Below are positions 1 to 5,345 of a stretch of DNA of 5,345 nucleotides, piece after piece. This DNA is from CAZXYF01 sp964644705. GTDB taxonomy: Bacteria > Planctomycetota > Brocadiia > SM23-32. The position numbers and the translations under genes are program-made. The notes under the pieces were generated by a model. The model saw only the letters and a program-made list of their open reading frames with translations, searched no databases and was not told where the DNA came from. Where the stretch lies: the NCBI GenBank assembly GCA_964644705.1, contig CAZXYF010000212.1, forward strand, positions 1 to 5,345, written 5' to 3'. Position 1 is the first letter of the stretch. Every line of letters begins with the position of its first letter.

Positions 1-527
1 AACCTGAAAGGTATCCGAGTACCAGCACGCACCGCGAAGAACAAAACGACCGATCCCGTAATGCACACTCCGAGTAAGAAAGCAAACACAATCACAAGTG
101 ATGATGGCGTCGACAGGCCGACCAGTGGGGCGCTCAAACATCCAACTAATCCGGTCGTACAGGACAAACAAAGCATAAGCAAATTGGTGGCAGCCACAAG
201 TGAGCCGAAATGACTGAGCTGGAGGTCATATTTGCTTTTCAGATACGCGGCCTGCACCCCTAATCCCACGCGACCGGGTATGAGAAAGCTGTACATCGTC
301 CCGGTAATGACCAATCCCACGGCCTCAAAGAATCTCAGCCGAACCCCAAATGCCCGGCAAAGCACCTTAAACTGCATACCTTGCAACACACGCGCGACAA
401 CAGCCATAACTGTCATCGTCACCAGGGCCAATATAGATACATTTCCCAGGGCACTAAACAGTTCGGGGTGATTATAGCCATACCAACCGGCAAACGTTAC
501 GATCACCAGCAGCATCAGCCACTTCAT
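1..527 (-). CDS. Flippase-like multi-spanning membrane protein, LPG_synthase_TM / UPF0104 family (3' part outside window)
   Basis: The minus strand is open from position 557 to the left edge, so the gene is incomplete at its C-terminus; 175 residues are visible from the ATG at 527. The protein is highly hydrophobic, with likely membrane segments near residues 3-18, 26-47, 69-88, 107-130 and 143-166. The stretch around residues 82-99 (LIPGRVGLGVQAAYLKSK), followed by YDLQLSHFGSLVAATNL, matches the conserved loop of the lysylphosphatidylglycerol synthase transmembrane family (P-x-R-x-G, then xxYLLK, then a short repeat-like helix). Family members without the aminoacyl-transfer domain (AglD-like, UPF0104) commonly sit in glycan or glycolipid clusters and are thought to handle lipid substrates in the inner membrane. 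It follows the GT9 gene directly, so co-transcription is likely. The start is uncertain. A TTG at 557 overlaps the GT9 stop (TTGA), but its AAGGA lies immediately adjacent, which is too close. The ATG at 527 has no clear ribosome site but gives a typical MKWL start. Exact substrate unknown. Confidence 0.8.
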   Translation of the reverse strand, partial: MKWLMLLVIVTFAGWYGYNHPELFSALGNVSILALVTMTVMAVVARVLQGMQFKVLCRAFGVRLRFFEAVGLVITGTMYSFLIPGRVGLGVQAAYLKSKYDLQLSHFGSLVAATNLLMLCLSCTTGLVGCLSAPLVGLSTPSSLVIVFAFLLGVCITGSVVLFFAVRAGTRIPFR

Positions 528-553
528 TAAAGGAATGTATTTACGGAAAATCG

Positions 554-1636
554 TCAATCCTTTCTCAACTTCTCGCTCACTATTTTCACAACCCGTTCGG
601 GCGTTAACCCGTCCCAGCAATCAAAACTATCACACGAAATCCCGGACCACGTTGACTCCAGGGGATAACGAAAACATGTCCTGTTATCACATCCGTTTCC
701 TCTCACCACACAACAATTATCCCACACGGGAGCCGTTCGATTCACGTTTGTGGGGCCAAACAGGGCCACAACCGGGGTGTTCAGGGCCGTAGCAATGTGC
801 ATCAGCCCCGAATCGTTTGTAACCAACAAATCGACTTCTCCGAGTATGCCGGATATCTCACGAATCTCACCTTCCGGAAAAAACAGGGACCCCTCACTCA
901 CTTCCCGAAAAACCGGCCTCAGTTCCTTTTCGTCGGGACCACACATTACCAACACGGTTGCGTCCATTCCCCTCTGGAGCCGTCGGGCCGTCTCCGCAAA
1001 TCTGTCCACCGGCCACCTTTTTGCGGATTGCATGTGAAACCTCCCCGAGCTCGAACCAGGATGTAGGGCAATGAGCGGCCCGGAGTCGCCGACACGTTTC
1101 ATCCACCGTTCGGCAAAACGTTTGTCCCCCTCGGTCAGATGAAGAACGGGACGAGGCAGCAATCCATCCCCAACACTCCCCCCGGTGTCTCCTTCCAGGG
1201 CCAGCCTGCAATTCTGCATTATGTCATGTTCACCGTTCACCGCCGGCACAGTCACCGTTTGAAGAAAAGTGGCCGTGGGAACCGGGCTGTCCGGATAAGA
1301 GTGTATGACTCTTTCTCGAGCTCCTACCACCCATGTAAATATGTTGAACCGGGGCCTGTTCGACGGAAAAGTTGTGTAACTTCGATCATACCGTGCGCCA
1401 CGCAACCTTCGCACCAGATTCAGGCATCCAAAACCCTTTTCCGCAGCCTGCAGGTTATACACTTGATTCACATGCGGATTCGTAGCAATGATCTCCCGAG
1501 AAGGTTCCCCTTCCACGAGGAAATCCACGGTGGCATCCGGAAACCTTTCCACCAGCCACTCCAGGGCTGGAGTAAACAGAAGGGTATTTCCTATTCCTGT
1601 GAGACTTATAACGAGGATATCAGTCGCATGTTTCAT
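554..1636 (-). CDS. Glycosyltransferase family 9 protein (ADP-heptose:LPS heptosyltransferase-like)
   Basis: A 360-residue cytosolic GT-B fold enzyme of the usual length for GT9 (WaaC/WaaF/WaaQ relatives), which move a sugar, classically heptose, from a nucleotide donor to the LPS core or another lipid-linked acceptor. Visible motifs: the N-terminal acceptor-side glycine loop TGIGNTLLFTPAL (residues 13-25); a donor-side LHPGSSS at 191-197 followed by AKRWP at 205-209; and the C-terminal donor-binding block TNDSGLMHIATALNTPVVALFGPTN at 273-297. The tail has six cysteines (308, 309, 316, 321, 335, 340) ahead of GLTPERVVKIV, a pattern seen in part of the family. The first glycine loop reads GIGN where many members have GxGD. 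The ATG at 1636 is the only standard in-frame start after an upstream in-frame stop. GGGAGA lies 12 bases upstream, slightly far, and a short leader ORF overlaps the ATG. It sits between GT2 and the flippase-like gene, which supports envelope glycan assembly. Sugar and acceptor cannot be told. Confidence 0.93.
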   Translation of the reverse strand: MKHATDILVISLTGIGNTLLFTPALEWLVERFPDATVDFLVEGEPSREIIATNPHVNQVYNLQAAEKGFGCLNLVRRLRGARYDRSYTTFPSNRPRFNIFTWVVGARERVIHSYPDSPVPTATFLQTVTVPAVNGEHDIMQNCRLALEGDTGGSVGDGLLPRPVLHLTEGDKRFAERWMKRVGDSGPLIALHPGSSSGRFHMQSAKRWPVDRFAETARRLQRGMDATVLVMCGPDEKELRPVFREVSEGSLFFPEGEIREISGILGEVDLLVTNDSGLMHIATALNTPVVALFGPTNVNRTAPVWDNCCVVRGNGCDNRTCFRYPLESTWSGISCDSFDCWDGLTPERVVKIVSEKLRKD

Positions 1637-1674
1637 GTAATTAGTAATTCTCCCGGGAACACCGTTTCATTCAT
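1633..1674 (-). CDS. Possible 13-residue leader ORF coupled to the GT9 gene
   Basis: The minus strand encodes MNETVFPGELLIT followed by TGA. Its ATG is preceded by GGGAGG with 8 bases between GGAGG and the ATG, the best-placed ribosome site in the GT2-GT9 gap. Its stop overlaps the GT9 start in an ATGA junction. The GT9 gene itself has only a distant GGGAGA, which lies inside this small ORF. Inference: ribosomes load at the leader and re-initiate at GT9 (translational coupling). The peptide has no recognisable domain and probably no function as a product. Chance is possible, because the ORF is very short. Confidence 0.45.
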   Translation of the reverse strand: MNETVFPGELLIT

Positions 1675-1682
1675 TCCGTGTG

Positions 1683-1687
1683 CCTCC
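1683..1687 (-). promoter_or_regulatory. Strong ribosome binding site upstream of the leader ORF
   Basis: GGAGG on the minus strand (CCTCC on the plus strand), within GGGAGG, 8 bases before the ATG at 1674. It serves the 13-codon ORF rather than GT9, whose ATG is 46 bases further downstream than this site. It is the main reason to take the leader ORF seriously. Confidence 0.6.
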
Positions 1688-1723
1688 CGTCCTTCTGGGA
1701 TGCTTTTCTCCCACCTCCCCTGC

Positions 1724-2704
1724 TCAGCTCTCGACGGAACCGTCGTGCACATCCCGCACCGCGTACATTTTCCGTCCCTGTGATTCATGGTAAGTGCGGG
1801 TGAGCACTTCCATAATCAGCCCCATGAGAAACACCTGCACGCTGATGATGGCGAATGTGATGCTCAAATACAACAGAGGATTCCCCGTCATGTCACTGCC
1901 GTAAAACACTTTGTTCCAGGAGACAAGACCCAGAACCACCAACGCCATAAACATCAATAGAATCCCTATGCGCCCGAAAAAATACAGTGGTTTGGTCAAA
2001 TAGTGCATCATGAATTTTACTGTGCCGAGATCCAGCAATACTTCCAGTGTCCGACCGAGACTGTTGAACTTGCTCTTCCCGTGTTTACGAGCCCGGTCAT
2101 TGACCGGCATCTCCCCCACTTTTCCTCCCACCCACCAGACCAGGGCCGGCACAAATCTGTGCATCTCCCCGTATAAATTAACATCCTTCAGAACCGAAGC
2201 CCGATAGGCCTTCAAACAACACCCATAATCATGCAGGTGTATGCCCGTCATCCATCCAATCAACCGGTTCGCAAGGTGGCTGGGAAAAAGCCGTAGGAAA
2301 TTTTCTTTTCGATCCTGTCGCCAACCACTCACGACACCATATCCTTCTGCCAGTTTCTCGACCAACGCCGGAATATCTGCCGGGTCATTCTGACCATCCC
2401 CATCCATAGTCACAATCACTTCCCCCCCCGCCTCGTCAAATCCGGCATTCAACGCAGCGGATTTGCCGTAATTACGACGCAGTTCCACCACTCGCGCTGC
2501 GGGCCAGTCGTCCACTCTGTTTCTGCACCTCTCCAACGTGTCATCATCGCTGCCATCATCCACCAGAATCAATTCATAATCCAGCTCGTTCTCCGCCATC
2601 ACCTCCTGAATTTCCCGACACAGTGGAACGACGTTGGGTTCTTCATTGTAGAGAGGGATGACGATGGAAATGTTTGGGCCTTCAGTTTTTTCCTTCTCAT
2701 TCAT
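1724..2704 (-). CDS. Membrane-anchored family 2 glycosyltransferase, polyprenyl-phosphate sugar transferase type (DPM1/ArnC/GtrB-like)
   Basis: A 326-residue protein with an N-terminal GT-A catalytic domain (about 11-235) and two C-terminal membrane helices (about 239-263 and 276-302). Visible motifs: SIVIPLYNEE at 13-22; VDDGSDDDT at 48-56; the metal/nucleotide-binding DGDGQNDP at 101-108 (DxD at 101 and 103); SGWRQDRKE at 126-134; HDYGCCLKAYR at 158-168; GEMHRFVPAL at 179-188; and RKHGKSKF at 206-213. This order is characteristic of the DPM1/ArnC/GtrB branch, whose members put a sugar from a nucleotide donor onto undecaprenyl phosphate at the inner face of the inner membrane; length and two-helix anchor also fit. 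The ATG at 2704 has AAGGGA 5 bases upstream. GT9 starts 87 bases downstream of its stop, so the pair is probably one transcript. The linked sugar could be a hexose, an aminosugar or a pentose; the sequence alone does not decide. Confidence 0.93.
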   Translation of the reverse strand: MNEKEKTEGPNISIVIPLYNEEPNVVPLCREIQEVMAENELDYELILVDDGSDDDTLERCRNRVDDWPAARVVELRRNYGKSAALNAGFDEAGGEVIVTMDGDGQNDPADIPALVEKLAEGYGVVSGWRQDRKENFLRLFPSHLANRLIGWMTGIHLHDYGCCLKAYRASVLKDVNLYGEMHRFVPALVWWVGGKVGEMPVNDRARKHGKSKFNSLGRTLEVLLDLGTVKFMMHYLTKPLYFFGRIGILLMFMALVVLGLVSWNKVFYGSDMTGNPLLYLSITFAIISVQVFLMGLIMEVLTRTYHESQGRKMYAVRDVHDGSVES

Positions 2705-2709
2705 GGCAT

Positions 2710-2715
2710 TCCCTT
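2710..2715 (-). promoter_or_regulatory. Ribosome binding site of the GT2 gene
   Basis: AAGGGA on the minus strand, 5 bases before the ATG at 2704. It supports this start. One copy of the GGTATCAGG repeat lies just upstream of it (2721-2729). Confidence 0.6.
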
Positions 2716-2720
2716 ACTTC

Positions 2721-2825
2721 CCTGATACCAGTTTGTCCATCCATTAGCTTATGCTATGAACCGCACGCAAACAAGGTATCAGACTTGAACGGCGTGCCAT
2801 GTCCTCTGCATCGTGGGGTATCAGG
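2721..2825. repeat. Three GGTATCAG copies (inverted and direct) in the GT2 upstream region
   Basis: On the plus strand, CCTGATACC at 2721-2729, GGTATCAG at 2775-2782 and GGTATCAGG at 2817-2825. The first copy is the exact reverse complement of the third (9 of 9) and of the second (8 of 8). In the GT2 mRNA leader the copy at 2721-2729 could therefore pair with either of the others, but not both. It ends 5 bases upstream of the AAGGGA ribosome site. This could be a set of operator half-sites, alternative RNA hairpins, or chance. The rest of the roughly 257-base stretch from 2705 to 2961 shows no tRNA, no credible gene and no convincing promoter; a TTGTTT with a weak TAAGCT 17 bases further on (minus strand, about 2772-2744) is too poor to call. 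Confidence 0.4.
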
Positions 2826-2961
2826 CCCGTCGGGAATAACGATTGTGAACGGGATCACAGATGGCGAACTGATGACTCGTGATATGGTAAGTAGTCGGTA
2901 AACCACGTTATCCCAGATGGGACTGCTGCCGGGCTTGTCCCGGTTGAGGTGTACTTCTGCA

Positions 2962-3069
2962 CTACCCGAAGATGCGCAACAACGCGATAGGGTCTTCTGG
3001 CAGGGCGCTGGAGCCATTTTTGAGCTCACGCTGAAACCGAGTGATCTCCGGCGTTTTGGCCCCGCCCAT
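2962..3069 (-). CDS. Possible 35-residue microprotein coupled to the metal ATPase gene
   Basis: The ATG at 3069 shares its A with the TAA stop of the P-type ATPase (TAATG). GGTGA, a good Shine-Dalgarno core, lies 6 bases upstream within the last ATPase codons. The product starts MGGAKTPEITRFQRELK and ends ALLRIFG before a TAG at 2964-2962. It is soluble, mixed in charge, and has a helix-like centre; no membrane segment or cysteine is present. Most codons end in G or C, as in the neighbouring genes. No family is recognised. It could be a real coupled microprotein, the decayed start of a lost gene, or a chance ORF. An imperfect hairpin (3022-3029 with 3041-3048, 7 of 8 pairs) lies inside it. 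Confidence 0.4.
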   Translation of the reverse strand: MGGAKTPEITRFQRELKNGSSALPEDPIALLRIFG

Positions 3070-5279
3070 TACCTCTCACCACCGTCCGTTCCGCCCGTCA
3101 GCAGCCTCAAACCATTGAATATCACCAGCAGTGAGGCTCCCGTGTCGGCCGCAATCGCCATCCACAGGGATGCAAGACCAAAGAGCGTCAAAATGATGAA
3201 GACGGCTTTCAACCCGAGGGCAAAACCAATGTTCTGTTTGATCACTCGGAGCGTCCAGGCGGAGTGGCGCACAAGCCACGGAAGGCGCGAGAGGTCATCC
3301 GTCATCAGCGCAACATCGGCCGTTTCAATCGCCGTATCGGTACCCATCGCTCCCATCGCCACTCCGAAATTCGCACGCGCCATGGCCGGGGCATCATTGA
3401 TGCCATCCCCCACCATCCCGACGAACTCATGTTCCGCCACGAGTTCCTCCACCGCCTCCACCTTATCCTCCGGCATCAGTTCGGCTCGATACTCGGTCAC
3501 ACCTGTCTGTTCTGCCACAGCTCGGGCCGTGCCTTCGTTGTCTCCCGTGAGCATGACCACTTCCACGCCGGACGTTCGCAGCTGATCGATCATGCCCACT
3601 GCTTCATCGCGCACCGAATCCGCCAGACTGATCAACCCGCAGACATGTTCATCATTACCCAGTGCCACCACCGAGTGAGCCGCATCTTCCAGTTTTTCAG
3701 CCTGCTCATGAATCGACGGCGTTTCCTCGCCTTTCTCATCCATCAGCCGGTGGCTCCCAATCCAGAACAGGCGCCCATCAATCCGTCCCTCGCCTCCCTT
3801 ACCCTTGATCGCCCGGAACCCCTCCACCGGCGGTGGCTGCATACCCTCCTTCTCCGCGCATCGTCGAATGGCCCGGGCCAGCGGGTGTTCGCTGTGCGAT
3901 TCAAGCGCCGCTGCGCGACGCAGCACCTCTTCACGTGTATGACCGTTCAGAGGCACAATATTCTGCACCTCCGGTTCGCCATGAGTGAGAGTACCGGTTT
4001 TATCCATTGCGAGTGCCCGCGTACGGCTGGCGCCCTCCAGATACACCCCGCCTTTGATCAGCACACCATTGCGCGCGGCCGACGCCAGCCCCGAGACCAC
4101 ACTGACGGGGGTGGAAATCACCAGTGCACAGGGACATGAGATGACCAGGATGACCAGTCCCCGATACAACCAGGGCACCCATTGTGTGCCGGCAAGCAGT
4201 GGGGGCAATATCGCCAGTCCAATCGCCGCGAACATCATCGCCGGCGTATAATAGCGCGCAAAGGTCTCCACCCACTGCTCGGCAGGCGCCCGGCGCGACT
4301 CGGCCTCCTCCACCATGTGAATGATACGCGAGAGAGTCGTATCCTCCGACCGCCGCGTTGCCTCCACTCTAATAACCCCCTCTCCATTGACCGTCCCGGC
4401 ATACACTTCGTCGCCCGGCCCTTTGGAAACGGGCAGGCTTTCCCCGGTGATTGGTGCCTGATTGACAGCGGTCTGGCCCTCCGTCACCTCACCGTCAAGC
4501 GGCACTTTCTCCCCGGGACGAACCACGATCGTGTCCCCGACATTTATCTCATCCACGGGTTTTTCTTCCACGTCATCATGATGGGGACAGTAATATCGCG
4601 CGGTCTCGGGCGACAGATCCAGCAGAGACTCGATGGCATTGCGCGCCCGTCCAACGCTCCATTGCTCCAGAAGCAGTGCTAAAGCAAACAAAAACGCCAC
4701 CGTACCAGCCTCGAACCACTCTCCAATAAGGACGGCCCCGATCACGGCCACCGTCATCAGCAGGTTCATATCCGGACGCACATTGCAAATGGACGCCGCG
4801 GCCTTCGGCAAAACATAACATGCTCCCGCAAATATGGCTGCAACATACAGAATAACTGACAGAGCGGGATAACCGGGGCCGGCCTCCGCGGCTCCCGTAA
4901 TTACTCCATGGATGGGCTGACCGTGAATCACCCAGTGGCTAATAAACCCGCCGACCAGCAGCATGCCGCTCAACACCGTCAGAATGAGCCGGCCGTGTTT
5001 CTGCCAGAACCCTCTCTTCTGTTCCTCTTTTTCTTCCCACGGCACGGCTTTCATGCCGGTCTCCGCAACCGCTTCAACAATGCCATCGGATGTAATGACA
5101 TCCGGATCAAAACGCACCGTCATGCGGCCACGCAGCACGTTAAACTGAAGGTCCCGGACGCCGGTCCGTTCCCCCACCCCATTTTTCAGTTCCACCACTT
5201 CTTCCGCACAATCCAAACCGTACACTTTAAACGCGGCGGTGGTTTCATCCGTATGTTCATTTTCGTCGGGGGACATCAT
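3069..5279 (-). CDS. Heavy-metal translocating P-type ATPase, P1B-2 (Zn/Cd/Pb exporter, ZntA/CadA-like)
   Basis: A complete 736-residue P1B ATPase of normal length that exports soft divalent metals across the inner membrane at the cost of ATP. Order of parts: an N-terminal HMA-like domain (about 15-78) with GLDCAEEV in place of the usual GMxCxxC; two membrane helices around a His-containing outer loop (H115, H119, H124); two more helices (about 171-206); the actuator domain with TGES at 278-281; helix 6 with the metal-site CPC at 382-384; the phosphorylation motif DKTGT with D426; SEHPLAR at 463-469, the P1B-specific HP motif; TGDN at 578-581; the hinge GDGIND at 624-629; and last helices with K691 and DTG at 712-714. 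CPC with a Lys and DxG in helices 7 and 8 marks the Zn/Cd/Pb subgroup rather than copper pumps. Two ATGs stand in tandem (5279 and 5276) behind GGAGG, 4 and 7 bases away; either may be used. The cargo within Zn/Cd/Pb is not decided. Confidence 0.96.
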   Translation of the reverse strand: MMSPDENEHTDETTAAFKVYGLDCAEEVVELKNGVGERTGVRDLQFNVLRGRMTVRFDPDVITSDGIVEAVAETGMKAVPWEEKEEQKRGFWQKHGRLILTVLSGMLLVGGFISHWVIHGQPIHGVITGAAEAGPGYPALSVILYVAAIFAGACYVLPKAAASICNVRPDMNLLMTVAVIGAVLIGEWFEAGTVAFLFALALLLEQWSVGRARNAIESLLDLSPETARYYCPHHDDVEEKPVDEINVGDTIVVRPGEKVPLDGEVTEGQTAVNQAPITGESLPVSKGPGDEVYAGTVNGEGVIRVEATRRSEDTTLSRIIHMVEEAESRRAPAEQWVETFARYYTPAMMFAAIGLAILPPLLAGTQWVPWLYRGLVILVISCPCALVISTPVSVVSGLASAARNGVLIKGGVYLEGASRTRALAMDKTGTLTHGEPEVQNIVPLNGHTREEVLRRAAALESHSEHPLARAIRRCAEKEGMQPPPVEGFRAIKGKGGEGRIDGRLFWIGSHRLMDEKGEETPSIHEQAEKLEDAAHSVVALGNDEHVCGLISLADSVRDEAVGMIDQLRTSGVEVVMLTGDNEGTARAVAEQTGVTEYRAELMPEDKVEAVEELVAEHEFVGMVGDGINDAPAMARANFGVAMGAMGTDTAIETADVALMTDDLSRLPWLVRHSAWTLRVIKQNIGFALGLKAVFIILTLFGLASLWMAIAADTGASLLVIFNGLRLLTGGTDGGER

Positions 5280-5283
5280 AAAA

Positions 5284-5288
5284 CCTCC
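5284..5288 (-). promoter_or_regulatory. Ribosome binding site of the metal ATPase
   Basis: GGAGG on the minus strand (CCTCC on the plus strand), 4 bases before the ATG at 5279 and 7 bases before the ATG at 5276. The spacing favours the second ATG, which would shorten the protein by one Met. Confidence 0.75.
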
Positions 5289-5307
5289 ATCTGTTGTGTC
5301 GGACCAA

Positions 5308-5327
5308 TGCCTGGCAATTCTGCAGAA
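5308..5327. promoter_or_regulatory. Two adjacent palindromes upstream of the metal ATPase (possible operator)
   Basis: TGCCTGGCA (5308-5316, perfect arms around a central T) and TTCTGCAGAA (5318-5327, a perfect 10-base palindrome) lie one base apart, about 30-50 bases upstream of the ATPase start. This is where a metal-responsive regulator (MerR, ArsR or Fur/Zur type) could bind. Neither matches a specific operator that I recognise, and no regulator gene or convincing -35/-10 pair is visible before the window ends. Confidence 0.3.
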
Positions 5328-5345
5328 AACGCATTTTTGAACGTT

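Noticed and set aside
1696..1713. TGGGA / TCCCA stem in the GT2-GT9 gap
   Set aside because: A five-pair stem in a purine-rich spacer without a T-run; it could easily arise by chance.
1139..1783. Plus-strand frame of 214 codons antisense to GT9 and the GT2 end
   Set aside because: It spans two real genes and their gap on the opposite strand, and no protein family is recognisable.
2697..2744. 15-codon ORF overlapping the GT2 start
   Set aside because: It resembles the leader before GT9 but has no ribosome site, while GT2 has its own well-spaced AAGGGA.
2929..2943. CCGGG-CTTGT-CCCGG hairpin downstream of the metal ATPase and its small ORF
   Set aside because: Only five pairs and no run of T after it on either strand, so it is not a supportable intrinsic terminator.
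2754..3029. Open frame of 91 codons on the minus strand in the gap between GT2 and the metal ATPase
   Set aside because: It starts at GTG with no ribosome site, overlaps the better-placed 35-codon ORF in another frame, and its product shows no recognisable motif.
3022..3048. Imperfect hairpin GAGCTCAC / GTGATCTC as a terminator of the ATPase
   Set aside because: Read on the minus strand it is followed by AAAAA, not T residues, and it lies inside the 35-codon ORF.
2917..3585. Long plus-strand frame (222 codons) antisense to the metal ATPase end
   Set aside because: Most of it mirrors the GC-rich ATPase codons; the product is low-complexity Ser/Ala/Pro-rich with no domain.
3264..4139. Plus-strand frame of 291 codons antisense to the ATPase
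   Set aside because: The His/Arg-rich composition is typical of an antisense shadow of a real gene; no motif and no ribosome site of note.
1..5345. CRISPR array, tRNA/rRNA, insertion sequence, toxin-antitoxin or phage genes
   Set aside because: Looked for on both strands; no spaced direct repeats, transposase motifs, terminal inverted repeats or RNA gene signatures were seen.

Overview
The window reads as a chromosomal piece of a Gram-negative bacterium. The basis is a family 9 glycosyltransferase of the LPS heptosyltransferase type, together with clear GGAGG-type ribosome binding sites. The sequence is moderately GC-rich by eye. The style of the glycosyltransferases and of the metal ATPase would fit the Planctomycetes/Verrucomicrobia/Kiritimatiellota group or a proteobacterium, but nothing here settles the phylum. 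All convincing genes lie on the minus strand, so the window is best read from its right end to its left end.

Right part (5345 down to about 2962): a complete P1B-type heavy-metal efflux ATPase of the Zn/Cd/Pb (ZntA/CadA) type has a strong Shine-Dalgarno sequence and two small palindromes just upstream. Its TAA stop overlaps the ATG of an unannotated 35-codon ORF (TAATG junction, with GGTGA at suitable spacing). This could be a translationally coupled microprotein.

Middle (2961 to 2705): about 257 bases without a recognisable gene. They carry three copies of the 8-mer GGTATCAG (two on the plus strand, one on the minus strand). One copy lies directly upstream of the ribosome binding site of the next gene.

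Left part (2704 down to 1): a three-gene glycolipid or envelope-polysaccharide cluster. It holds a membrane-anchored GT2 glycosyltransferase of the polyprenyl-phosphate sugar transferase type (DPM1/ArnC/GtrB-like), a GT9 heptosyltransferase-like enzyme, and the first 175 codons of a multi-spanning flippase-like protein of the LPG_synthase_TM (UPF0104/AglD-like) family, which runs off the left edge. Between GT2 and GT9 lies a 13-codon leader ORF with a consensus ribosome binding site whose TGA overlaps the GT9 ATG (ATGA). The three enzymes plausibly work together: GT2 charges a lipid carrier with a sugar, GT9 adds a sugar to a lipid-linked acceptor, and the flippase-like protein moves or accommodates a lipid substrate. 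No link between this cluster and the metal pump is visible beyond shared orientation.

The window looks like ordinary housekeeping and envelope genes rather than a new defence or mobile system. The items most worth checking are the two tiny coupled ORFs, the repeat set upstream of GT2, and some active-site and metal-site variations.
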